From the NCBI RefSeq assembly GCF_003026495.1, contig NZ_PYMA01000002.1, forward strand, positions 62,001 to 126,000: a stretch of DNA of 64,000 bases, given 5' to 3'. The position numbers and the translations under genes were made by a program. Origin of the DNA: Photobacterium sanctipauli (GTDB lineage: Bacteria > Pseudomonadota > Gammaproteobacteria > Enterobacterales > Vibrionaceae). The notes under the pieces were generated by a model. The model saw only the letters and a list, made by a program, of their open reading frames with translations, was not told where the DNA came from and searched no databases. Below are positions 9,760 to 17,708 of the stretch, one piece after another (the first letter of the stretch is position 1; every line of letters begins with the position of its first letter).

Positions 9760-10989
9760 ATGAAATTATCAATGATTCTTCTGATGGCTGTGAGTGCTGG
9801 TGGTGCCTTTGCTGGCTTTAGTGGCATGCAGTTAGGCTATGTTGTTGCGGCTATTTCGGGGCTGGCTGCCGTTGGTTGTGCCTTTGTGATGGTGAGGCAA
9901 AGCAGTGTTCAGCAAGATGAAGTCAAGCAAACGGAGCAACAGCCTTCAGAACGAGTTTCTGCCAGCCAGGGGGAAAATACGGTTATAGAGGAAGCCGCAC
10001 CGGTAAGTGATAAACCTGTTGAGGTGGAAACCGACGCTGCGCTTGAGGTTGATGTCGAGGTTGCAGATGCTGGGGGGCAAGTGGTTGAAGCATCTGTGAT
10101 AGAGGGCAGTGAACAAGAAGAAAAAGCTTCTCGGTTTGACGACTTACTGGTGTTTGATATCCAGCATATCTTAGACAGCATGGATAACGACCATGAGTCG
10201 GTCGCAATGTTGCTGGAAATTTTCCTTGAAGAGCATGCCGACGACGGTGAAAAGTTGAAGCGCTATTTGGATGCTGGCGATCTAACCCAAGTGAAATTGG
10301 TGGCCCACAGCCTCAAAGGGGTAGCAGGCAGTCTAGGTGCCCAGCAGCTACGCGCAGTTACCGAGTATATTGAGCACACGGTAAGTGAAGGTGGTCAGAT
10401 CGATCGTACCGACTGCCAGCAATTTATCACAGCCATTGCCAAGGTTGAACTTGAGATCACGGAACACCTTAAGCAATGCCAAGCTGAAATCAGCAGCCTG
10501 GCTGATAATGATGAGCAAATGATCGACAGCATTATCGAAAAAGCAGAGTTTGAGGAGTACAACGCGCCCGAACCCGCGCAGTTTGTTGAAAACCAGCCAG
10601 CCCAATCCATTGAAGAGGCCAAAACCTCCGGTGATTTACCCGCCAAGATTGATGTGAACTTCTTACTTGATTCTCTAGATGGCGATCAGGACACGGCCTT
10701 GATGCTGCTCGAAATCTTTATCGAGGAGCATGCGGGTGACGGCCAAGCCTTGATAAAAATGGTTGAGTCCAACCCAAATGATGAGCAGGCACTGCGTTTG
10801 GTCCATAGCTTAAAAGGGGTTTCGGGTAGCCTAGGTGCGGCAGTGTTGAATAGCCTGTCGGCTGATCTTGAGTTGAAATTAAAGCAACAGCAAACGGTTT
10901 CAATGGCTGAATGCCAACAGCTTGATCAGGTGCTGACCGAGACCGTTGCCAGTGCGAAGGACTATTTAGCCGAGGTGGCGGTTGCTTAA
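9760..10989 (+). CDS. Membrane-anchored protein with two Hpt domains
   Basis: 409 residues from the ATG preceded by AAGG (an in-frame TTG eight codons earlier is less likely). Two hydrophobic segments (residues ~3-20 and ~25-45) anchor the protein. An acidic Glu/Val-rich linker runs to about residue 125. Two similar histidine-phosphotransfer domains follow. Hpt1 has its phospho-acceptor at H183 in HSLKGVAGSLGA and Hpt2 at H349 in HSLKGVSGSLGA; both begin with a DSxDxD...LLEIFxEEHA helix, showing internal duplication. There is no kinase or receiver domain and no two-component gene beside it. It could shuttle or sequester phosphoryl groups for a distant hybrid kinase; the partner is unknown. 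Confidence 0.88.
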   Translation: MKLSMILLMAVSAGGAFAGFSGMQLGYVVAAISGLAAVGCAFVMVRQSSVQQDEVKQTEQQPSERVSASQGENTVIEEAAPVSDKPVEVETDAALEVDVEVADAGGQVVEASVIEGSEQEEKASRFDDLLVFDIQHILDSMDNDHESVAMLLEIFLEEHADDGEKLKRYLDAGDLTQVKLVAHSLKGVAGSLGAQQLRAVTEYIEHTVSEGGQIDRTDCQQFITAIAKVELEITEHLKQCQAEISSLADNDEQMIDSIIEKAEFEEYNAPEPAQFVENQPAQSIEEAKTSGDLPAKIDVNFLLDSLDGDQDTALMLLEIFIEEHAGDGQALIKMVESNPNDEQALRLVHSLKGVSGSLGAAVLNSLSADLELKLKQQQTVSMAECQQLDQVLTETVASAKDYLAEVAVA

Positions 10990-11075
10990 TGAGCGATTTT
11001 TGCTCGCCAAAAAATAGACACTTGGTGTAATTTTCGTCAGTATTTTGCTTTGAATTGATGGTTCAGACGCCTAAA

Positions 11076-11116
11076 TTGATCTAAATCAAGGGAATATGGT
11101 GCTAGCGGTGGATAAT
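11076..11116 (+). promoter_or_regulatory. FNR box and probable -10 for the ygbA-like gene
   Basis: TTGATCTAAATCAA (11076-11089) matches the FNR consensus TTGAT-N4-ATCAA at all ten fixed positions. GATAAT at 11111-11116 would be a -10 element and puts +1 near 11123, so the FNR box would be centred at about -41, the class II activation position. This implies the coding start lies at or after 11126. Confidence 0.7.
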
Positions 11117-11125
11117 ACCGCCACT

Positions 11126-11494
11126 ATGACCGTTCAAAACACACATTCAGTTCGTCAGCAGCGTGAACTGGATACTGCTAAAGCGATGATTCGTCTTTAC
11201 TGTAAAACGCTGCACCGTGGGGCAATTGTTTGCCCTGAATGCGAAGGGTTAATTAACTATGTCGAAAGCCGAATGGCAAAATGCCGTTTGGGTGATGACA
11301 AGCCTAACTGCTTACAATGCCAGAGCCAGTGCTATCAACCGGCGAAGCGTTTGCACTTAACGCATGTACTTCGCTGGGCAATGCCGAAATTTACTTGGCG
11401 CCGACCGATACAAGCGATGAAATTTCGGTTTGGCATGCTGCGTAGAACGACAAACGTAACAACGGCGAGTGTCGATACCTCAACATCACTATAG
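11126..11494 (+). CDS. YgbA-like protein (nitrous oxide-stimulated promoter family)
   Basis: 122 residues from this ATG; an in-frame ATG at 11096 lies only six bases after the FNR box and is disfavoured. The core CRLGDDKPNCLQCQSQCYQP plus AKR, and the following LRWAMPKFTWRRPIQAMKF, align closely with E. coli YgbA. That family is induced by nitric oxide and implicated in recovery from nitrosative stress. Five conserved-looking cysteines (CPEC, CR, CLQCQSQC) suggest a metal or Fe-S site. The molecular function is not established. The FNR site and the nearby flavodoxin, nifJ and hcp fit an anaerobic role. Confidence 0.82.
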   Translation: MTVQNTHSVRQQRELDTAKAMIRLYCKTLHRGAIVCPECEGLINYVESRMAKCRLGDDKPNCLQCQSQCYQPAKRLHLTHVLRWAMPKFTWRRPIQAMKFRFGMLRRTTNVTTASVDTSTSL

Positions 11495-11601
11495 TCGTTT
11501 AAGTACACCTTTTAGCTTAGATTTTATAGACTTAAACGCTAATACCTAGGTAGCTAAACAGCTAGCCAGTCAATTACTTAGATGCTTGAGACAACAGATC
11601 A

Positions 11602-11636
11602 TAAAGGGCTGCATTATGCAGCCCTTATTGTTTTAT
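11602..11636. terminator. Terminator between ygbA-like gene and flavodoxin
   Basis: AAGGGCTGCA and TGCAGCCCTT form a perfect 10-bp stem with a tiny loop (11604-11626), followed by ATTGTTTTATT on the plus strand. It best serves the plus-strand gene and may also end the flavodoxin transcript. Confidence 0.75.
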
Positions 11637-11678
11637 TGCCTGTACAAGCTATGCATAGGCACAATTCAAAGTCATCGA

Positions 11679-12167
11679 TTATAGGCCCAGGCTTGCAAGC
11701 CAGGTCGCAATACGATCATCTGTTAGCTCGGGTTGGCGATCTTCGTCCAAGGCCAGTCCGACAAACTTGCCGCCTTTCACGCCGCGGGAGTCGTAAAAGT
11801 CATAGCCGTCAGTGGGCCACTCACCAACCAGTTCACCGCCGGCCTGCTCGACCAACTCGGCCAAGTCGCCCATGGCATCAAGGAAGCTGTCAGGGTAGTC
11901 AACTTGATCGCCCAAGCCAAACAGCGCGACTTTTTTCCCGTTTAGATCGGCATCTTCCATTTCAGGCACAAAGTAGTCCCAATCTGGCTGCATTTCACCG
12001 TAGTTGGCGGTTGGCGTGCCCAGGATGAGAAAGTCATAGTCATCGAAAACATCGCAGCTATTGCCTGCAATATCATGAAGTTCGATCGATAGTTTTTCTG
12101 CAATTTTCTGAGCAACTTTTTCGGTATTACCTGTGTCGCTCCCAAAGAATAGGCCGATGTTCGCCAT
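11679..12167 (-). CDS. Flavodoxin (long-chain, NifF/FldA type)
   Basis: FMN-containing low-potential electron carrier of 162 residues. The FMN phosphate loop is GSDTGNTEKVA near the N-terminus; TPTANYGEMQPDWD and GLGDQVDYPDSFLDAMG are the aromatic FMN-flanking loops, with the long-chain insertion. CAGGAG lies just before the ATG. It is 100 bp downstream of nifJ on the same strand. The likely role is as electron acceptor of pyruvate:flavodoxin oxidoreductase; whether it is the only flavodoxin of the cell is unknown. Confidence 0.93.
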   Translation of the reverse strand: MANIGLFFGSDTGNTEKVAQKIAEKLSIELHDIAGNSCDVFDDYDFLILGTPTANYGEMQPDWDYFVPEMEDADLNGKKVALFGLGDQVDYPDSFLDAMGDLAELVEQAGGELVGEWPTDGYDFYDSRGVKGGKFVGLALDEDRQPELTDDRIATWLASLGL

Positions 12168-12191
12168 GGTTTTCTCCTGATTTTGTTATAG

Positions 12192-12256
12192 ACCACAGCG
12201 GCTGCTATCCGCTGTGGTTGATTTAATTTACGTGGCCTGCGGGCGGTTGCCCGCAG
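12192..12256 (-). other. Two hairpins between nifJ and the flavodoxin gene
   Basis: ACCACAGCGG/CCGCTGTGGT (12192-12218) and CTGCGGGC/GCCCGCAG (12237-12256) lie in tandem just after the nifJ stop. Neither has a good T-run on the minus strand, so they may attenuate, or protect the 3' end, rather than fully separate nifJ from the flavodoxin gene. Confidence 0.5.
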
Positions 12257-12267
12257 TAGGTAATGAA

Positions 12268-15200
12268 TTATTTTTCCGGTTTCCAGTTACCGAGTTGCTC
12301 CAGCAATCGGTGCTTGGTCTCGACTTGTTCACGAAGCCGTTCGAGGTTCTGCTGGTAGCGCTCTGGATCCCGGCGCAGGATTTGGGTAAATCGCGCTTCT
12401 CGGCTGATCAATGCTTCGACATCGCGCTTCGGTGCTTTTGAGTCCATCTGCAGTGCCGCACGCCCTTTCTCGGTTCGGCGCGGATCAAAGCGGAACAGTG
12501 GCCACAGCCCGCTTTCAACCAGTAACTGTTGATGCTCGACACCTTCAGCCATATCAAAGCCGTGGGTGATACACGGTGAGTAGGCGATGACCAATGATGG
12601 GCCGGGGTATGCTTCGGCTTCTTGCAGCGCCTTGATGGTTTGGTTCATGTTGGCACCCAGCGCGATTTTGGCGACGAACACATTGCCGTGCATCATCATA
12701 TTGAGCGCCAAGTCTTTCCCGTTGCTGGTTTTGCCTTGGGTGGCGAATTTGGCAACGGCGCCTGTTGGCGTGGCTTTCGATTGCTGGCCGCCGGTGTTGG
12801 AATAGCCTTGGGTATCCATCACCAGCACATTGACGTTATCGCCGCCGGCAAGCACATGGTCCAAGCCGCCAAAGCCAATATCGTAAGCCCAACCGTCGCC
12901 ACCGACGATCCAGTTGCTTTTTGCGACAAGATCGTCTGCGAGAGTGGCTAGCTGGCGGTGAGAATACGGTAGCTCGGCGCGCAGTTTAGCGATGTTGGTA
13001 CGTTGGCGTACCACTGCTTGCTCGCTGCCATCAAAGGCATCCTGTTTGATTTGCTCTACCAACGTCTGTGGCAAGAAATCGGTGGCTGTTTCGAGCAATG
13101 CCAGCGCATTGTTGCGCTTGCTGTCTAATGCGAGGCGCATACCAAGGCCAAACTCAGCGTTGTCCTCGAACAGCGAGTTCGCCCAAGCCGGTCCTCGCCC
13201 GTGCTGATCAACAGCGTATGGCGTAGTGGGTAGGTTACCGCTGTAGATGGAAGAGCAGCCAGTTGCATTGGCAATCAATAAGCGATCGCCAAACAGTTGG
13301 GTAAGCAGCTTGATATACGAGGTTTCGCCACACCCGGAGCACGCGCCAGAGTATTCAAACAATGGTTGAAGCAGCTGGCTGGTTCGGGCATCAATACGCT
13401 TAATGTCGATTCGTTCAAGCTCGGGCAACTGCAGGAAATGCTCATAATTGGCATGTTGCTGCTCTAGTACCGGTTGCTTGGCCGCCATGTTGATTGCTTT
13501 GCGGCTAGGGTCATTTTTATCGCTGGCCGGGCATGCCATGGTGCACAGATTACAGCCGGTACAATCCATTGGGGACACCTGCAAGGTGTAGCTTTGGCCC
13601 TTGAAGTCGCGTTGTTTGTAGTCGGTGTGCTTAAAACCGTCAGGCGCATCATGCAATGCCTCTGGCGCAACGGCCTTGGCACGAATGGCGGCATGCGGGC
13701 AGACCAGGGTACAGATATTGCACTGGGTGCACAGATCTTCTTCCCATACAGGGATCCCTTGGGCAATGTTGCGCTTTTCCCACTGGGTTGTTGCCGTCGG
13801 CCAGCTGCCGTCAACAGGGAAGGCACTGACGGGGAGTTGATCGCCCTTATCCGCCATCATCATGGCACTGACGCGCTTGACCAGATCCGGTGCCTTTTCG
13901 TTGACCACCGGCGGGCGGCGGAAAAGACTGGTTGCCGTTTCGGGAACCAGCACCTTGGTAAGGTTCGCAACGGTGGCATCCACTGCGGCATGGTTGGCTG
14001 CTATGACTTCTGGGCCGCGCTTGCCATAGCTCTTTTCAATGGCTTGTTTGAGCTGGCTGATGGCTTCATCGAGCGGCATCAGCTCGCTCAATGCGAAGAA
14101 ACCCGTTTGCATAATGGTGTTGATACGGTTTTTCAGCCCCAGCTGGCGCGCCAAAGACACAGCATCAATGACATAAACATTGAGCTGTTTGTTGATCATG
14201 ACTTGCTGTACTTCATGGGGTAGGTGCCCCCACACTTTGTTGGCAGCGTGCGGGCTGTTGATCAATACCGTTGCTTTCTCCGTCGCTTTTTCGAACATCT
14301 CCAGTTTGTTGATGAACTGGAATTGGTGGCAGGCAATGAATTCTGCTTGCTCTATCAGGTACGGTGCTTCCACAGAGCGTTGATCGAAGCGTAGGTGAGA
14401 GACTGTTGTCCCTCCCGACTTTTTCGAGTCATAGACGAAGTAGCCTTGGGTATGGAGCGAAGTGTTTTCACCTAAAATCTTGATGGTGTTTTTGTTGGCG
14501 CTCACCGTACCGTCGGCCCCGAGACCGTAAAACAGCGCGCGCAGCCGGCTATTTGGCTCAAGGTCGAGCTGAGCCGCGGGTGGCAGTGACAGGTTGGTGA
14601 TGTCATCGTTAATGCCAACGGTAAACGAGTGGTGCAAGCAATCATTTGCCATGGCTTTGAAAATGCCGGCAACATGGGACGGGGTGAATTCTTTCGAGGA
14701 AAGCCCGTAACGGCCGCCGATCACCCGTGGCAAATGGGCGATTTTGTTGTCGCTAAATGCTTGTTGCAGCGTCGCAGCGACATCCAGATACAGCGGTTCG
14801 CCAATAGCGCCCGCTTCCTTGGTACGATCCAGCACCGCAATTTGTTCAACAGAGGCAGGCAATACCGAGATGAAATGTTTTAGCGAGAATGGTCGGTAAA
14901 GGTGAACACTGATCACCCCGACTTTTTGCCCAAGCTGTAGCTGGTAGTCGATAGTTTGCTGAACCGTCTCACAAGCCGAGCCCATGATAACAAGAACATT
15001 GGTTGCTTCTGGGTGGCCATAGTAATCAAACAGTTTATATTCGCGGCCGGTAAGCTCGGCAAATTTTTCCATTTTGGCCGCCACAATATCTGGGCAGGCT
15101 TGGTAGTAAATATTGGCAGCTTCGCGGGCTTGGAAGAAGGTGTCAGGGTTTTGCGCCGTACCACGGATGCTTGGTGCATCCGGCGTAAGGCCGCGTTCGC

Positions 15201-15846
15201 GGAATGCCTCTACGTGTTGCTGGTCGATCATCGCATCAAGGGTTGAATCTTCTATTAGCTTGATTTTATTGATTTCGTGAGACGTGCGGAATCCGTCGAA
15301 AAAGTGAACGAACGGGATCCGGCTTTCAAGTGTTGCCGCTTGGCTAATGAGGGCAAAATCGTGGGCTTGCTGAACACTGTTGGCTGCCAGCATGGCAAAT
15401 CCGGTTTGGCGCACTGCCATCACATCGGAGTGGTCGCCAAAAATAGACAATGCATGGGTGGCAAGAGTACGGGCAGCAACGTGCATCACAAACGGGGTGA
15501 GCTCACCGGCAATCTTGTACATGTTGGGAATTTTGAGCAGTAGGCCTTGGGATGACGTGAAGGTTGTCGCCATTGCTCCCGCCATTAGCGCACCGTGAAC
15601 CGCGCCCGCAGCCCCGCCTTCCGATTGCATCTCAATGACACGCGGTACTTGTCCCCACAGGTTTTCTTTACCTTGTGACTCCCATACCTCGCAGGCTTCG
15701 GACATCGGGGAAGAGGGGGTGATAGGGTAAATCCCGATCACTTCGTTACAACGGTAGGCAATGGAAGCGGCGGCTTCGTTTCCATCCATGGTGGCAAAGG
15801 CCTGACTTTCCGTGGTTGCAGTGTTTTTTTGATAATGTTCAGACAT
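12268..15846 (-). CDS. nifJ: Pyruvate:ferredoxin (flavodoxin) oxidoreductase
   Basis: A single-chain enzyme that oxidises pyruvate with CoA to acetyl-CoA and CO2 and reduces flavodoxin or ferredoxin. From the chosen ATG it has 1192 residues, the usual NifJ length; GGAG lies 7 nt upstream, whereas the frame extends 38 codons further without homology. Order: pyruvate/TPP domain (TMDGNEAAASIAYR, IYPITPSSPM), CoA-binding middle part, two 4Fe-4S motifs (CTQCNICTLVCP and CTGCNLCTMACP), then the TPP pyrophosphate domain (YSGACSGCGETSYIKLL, GGDGWAYDIGFGGLDH). It probably works under low oxygen. Flavodoxin lies downstream and hcp upstream on the same strand. Confidence 0.96.
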   Translation of the reverse strand: MSEHYQKNTATTESQAFATMDGNEAAASIAYRCNEVIGIYPITPSSPMSEACEVWESQGKENLWGQVPRVIEMQSEGGAAGAVHGALMAGAMATTFTSSQGLLLKIPNMYKIAGELTPFVMHVAARTLATHALSIFGDHSDVMAVRQTGFAMLAANSVQQAHDFALISQAATLESRIPFVHFFDGFRTSHEINKIKLIEDSTLDAMIDQQHVEAFRERGLTPDAPSIRGTAQNPDTFFQAREAANIYYQACPDIVAAKMEKFAELTGREYKLFDYYGHPEATNVLVIMGSACETVQQTIDYQLQLGQKVGVISVHLYRPFSLKHFISVLPASVEQIAVLDRTKEAGAIGEPLYLDVAATLQQAFSDNKIAHLPRVIGGRYGLSSKEFTPSHVAGIFKAMANDCLHHSFTVGINDDITNLSLPPAAQLDLEPNSRLRALFYGLGADGTVSANKNTIKILGENTSLHTQGYFVYDSKKSGGTTVSHLRFDQRSVEAPYLIEQAEFIACHQFQFINKLEMFEKATEKATVLINSPHAANKVWGHLPHEVQQVMINKQLNVYVIDAVSLARQLGLKNRINTIMQTGFFALSELMPLDEAISQLKQAIEKSYGKRGPEVIAANHAAVDATVANLTKVLVPETATSLFRRPPVVNEKAPDLVKRVSAMMMADKGDQLPVSAFPVDGSWPTATTQWEKRNIAQGIPVWEEDLCTQCNICTLVCPHAAIRAKAVAPEALHDAPDGFKHTDYKQRDFKGQSYTLQVSPMDCTGCNLCTMACPASDKNDPSRKAINMAAKQPVLEQQHANYEHFLQLPELERIDIKRIDARTSQLLQPLFEYSGACSGCGETSYIKLLTQLFGDRLLIANATGCSSIYSGNLPTTPYAVDQHGRGPAWANSLFEDNAEFGLGMRLALDSKRNNALALLETATDFLPQTLVEQIKQDAFDGSEQAVVRQRTNIAKLRAELPYSHRQLATLADDLVAKSNWIVGGDGWAYDIGFGGLDHVLAGGDNVNVLVMDTQGYSNTGGQQSKATPTGAVAKFATQGKTSNGKDLALNMMMHGNVFVAKIALGANMNQTIKALQEAEAYPGPSLVIAYSPCITHGFDMAEGVEHQQLLVESGLWPLFRFDPRRTEKGRAALQMDSKAPKRDVEALISREARFTQILRRDPERYQQNLERLREQVETKHRLLEQLGNWKPEK

Positions 15847-16030
15847 AACTAACTCCAGCGAACAAGCACTGTCATCAAATACGAAACTGTGTCCCTGCAT
15901 GGCAGGTACATAGATTGAATTATTATTGTGATAGGTGGGCCGACTCAACGTGGGTAGCAAAGAGCCAGCCCGAAAGGCATATACCTGAATTACAAAACCT
16001 AGATAATCAAGGTAAACCTAGGTACAGGTT

Positions 16031-16052
16031 GCAGGGCGTTTATCCGCCCTGC
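16031..16052 (-). other. GC-rich hairpin after hcp
   Basis: GCAGGGCG and CGCCCTGC pair around a 6-nt loop shortly after the hcp stop. No T-run follows on the minus strand, so read-through into nifJ is possible. Confidence 0.5.
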
Positions 16053-16064
16053 AAAATTGGGCAA

Positions 16065-17414
16065 TTAAGCTTCAACCAACGTGATTTCAGGCTGAGGGTT
16101 GAGCATTTTTTCCAGATCAGCTTTGGCATCGCCGGTTAGCTGCAGGTTGAACTGCTGCTGGAGGAAATTGAAGATATCCTCGTTGACAAATTCCGGCGGG
16201 TTTGGACCCAGGTAGATGTTTTGGATGCCAAGGTTGAACAGCGCCAATAGGATCAGCACCGCTTTTTGCTCCATCCAAGACAACACGATGTTCACCGGCA
16301 GATCATTGACCGCTACGCCCATAGCATCGCTCAGCGCCAGCGCAATCATCACGGCACCGTAGCTGTCGTTACACTGGCCAAGATCCAAGTAGCGCGGGAT
16401 TTCAGTGCCCGGTACGGTGCCAAAGTCATGGTCGTTGAAGCGGAACTTGCCGCATGACGAGGTCAAGATAATGCAGTCGTCCGGGATCGACAGTGCAAGA
16501 TCGCGGAAGTAGTCATTCGGCTTACCTGGCTTGTCACAACCGGCAACCACGAAGAATTGCTTGATCTTGCCTTCGTTTACCGCTTCAAGGATTTGCGGTG
16601 CCAGACCTAAGATAGTCTTGTAGTTATGGCCAGTCATCAGGGTTTCTTCGCTGTCGAAGCCCTCGATATCCGGTAGGCTCAGGGTTTGCTCGATGAGCGG
16701 GCCAAAGTCCTCTTCAAGCTGGCGGCAGTTGTCGATACCCACGATACCGTAGCTGTAAAGGCGGTCGGCGTAATCAGCACGGCCCGTTGGCGGCACGATG
16801 CAGTTAGTGGTCACGATAATCGTACCGTTCCACTGTTGGAATAGTTTCTTCTGATCAAACCACGCCTTACCGATGTTGCCTTTTAGGTGGCTGTACTTAC
16901 GCAACTCAGGGTAGCCGTGTGCAGGCAGCATTTCAGAGTGGGTGTAGATGTTGATCCCTTTGCCTTCCGTTGTAATCAACAGGCGCTCAAGCAGCTCAAG
17001 ATCGTGGCCGGTGACCAAGATGCCCTTACCCTCGGCCTTGTTTTGCGGTACGCAGACTGGTGTAGGCACACCCAAACGGTTGTGGTGCGCTTCGCCAAGC
17101 AGAGACATCATTTCACTACCCGCGCCACCAATTTTCATTAGTTGGGCAATGTGCTGGTCGAAGCTGAAGTTCACATTCGTTAGGGTGAAGTAGAGGGTTT
17201 CAGCAATAACATCGTCAACCGACTTGGTGTCGGCACCAAGATCGTTGGCATGGGTGCGGTATGCAGAAAGGCCCTTAAGGCCAAAAATCATAATATCTTG
17301 TAGGCGTGATAGGTTTTCGTCTTTACCACAAGTACCTTGGGTTTTTCCGGTGCTACCACAGCCACCTGTTTGTGCCATAGAGCACTGGTGACAAAACATT
17401 GCTAGGTTCGACAT
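16065..17414 (-). CDS. hcp: Hybrid-cluster protein (hydroxylamine reductase), short form
   Basis: Hcp carries an unusual Fe-S-O hybrid cluster and acts on NO or hydroxylamine under anaerobiosis. The N-terminal cysteines (C8-X2-C11-X7-C19-X9-C29) bind the simple cluster. Hybrid-cluster ligand motifs are present: VTGHDLELLE, TTNCIVPP, VVAGCDKPGK, LTSSCGKFRF, LGQCNDSYGA and SWMEQKAV. At 449 residues it is about 100 shorter than E. coli (550) or Desulfovibrio (553) Hcp, the size expected of class III forms lacking a helical domain. No hcr reductase gene follows. AAGGA precedes the ATG. Confidence 0.92.
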   Translation of the reverse strand: MSNLAMFCHQCSMAQTGGCGSTGKTQGTCGKDENLSRLQDIMIFGLKGLSAYRTHANDLGADTKSVDDVIAETLYFTLTNVNFSFDQHIAQLMKIGGAGSEMMSLLGEAHHNRLGVPTPVCVPQNKAEGKGILVTGHDLELLERLLITTEGKGINIYTHSEMLPAHGYPELRKYSHLKGNIGKAWFDQKKLFQQWNGTIIVTTNCIVPPTGRADYADRLYSYGIVGIDNCRQLEEDFGPLIEQTLSLPDIEGFDSEETLMTGHNYKTILGLAPQILEAVNEGKIKQFFVVAGCDKPGKPNDYFRDLALSIPDDCIILTSSCGKFRFNDHDFGTVPGTEIPRYLDLGQCNDSYGAVMIALALSDAMGVAVNDLPVNIVLSWMEQKAVLILLALFNLGIQNIYLGPNPPEFVNEDIFNFLQQQFNLQLTGDAKADLEKMLNPQPEITLVEA

Positions 17415-17491
17415 TATTGCATTCCTTAAAGGTGTATTTATTTTGCAACTTTATAATAAGGAAAGCTTAAGGCGATGGATGATTGAGTTCA

Positions 17492-17505
17492 TTGATCAAG
17501 ATCAT
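17492..17505 (-). promoter_or_regulatory. FNR-like site upstream of hcp
   Basis: TTGATCAAGATCAT matches TTGAT-N4-ATCAA at nine of ten fixed positions. Its centre is 84 bp before the hcp start codon. A -10-like TAAGCT on the minus strand (17464-17469) would place the box near -41. Confidence 0.55.
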
Positions 17506-17518
17506 TATCAGAAGATTT

Positions 17519-17541
17519 AAAGTGTATTTTAAATATATCTT
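17519..17541 (-). promoter_or_regulatory. NsrR-like palindrome upstream of hcp
   Basis: The 23-bp AT-rich palindrome has the right arm AAATATATCTT and left arm AAAGTGTATTT, close to the gamma-proteobacterial NsrR pattern (AAGATGYATTT-N-AAATRCATCTT, three mismatches as I recall the pattern). hcp is a typical NsrR target. It lies upstream of the FNR-like site. Confidence 0.4.
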
Positions 17542-17649
17542 ATATTGCGGGGGAAAGGATATTCAGTCTAACAGGCTGACTAATAGTGGTTTGTTGGTGA
17601 AAGTATCGACGAATAAGGTGCGACGAAAAGGAAGTAGAACAGGTGCTGC

Positions 17650-17678
17650 GACAAAAAAGGCGCCGAACAGGCGCCTTA
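17650..17678 (-). terminator. Terminator of the M20 peptidase operon
   Basis: AAGGCGCC and GGCGCCTT form a perfect 8-bp stem; on the minus strand it is followed by six Ts. Confidence 0.85.
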
Positions 17679-17708
17679 TAAAGAAAAATTACTTATCTGC
17701 AAGCAATA

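Noticed and set aside
13474..14223. A 249-codon open frame on the plus strand
   Set aside because: Fully antisense to the catalytic part of nifJ, with no recognisable protein.
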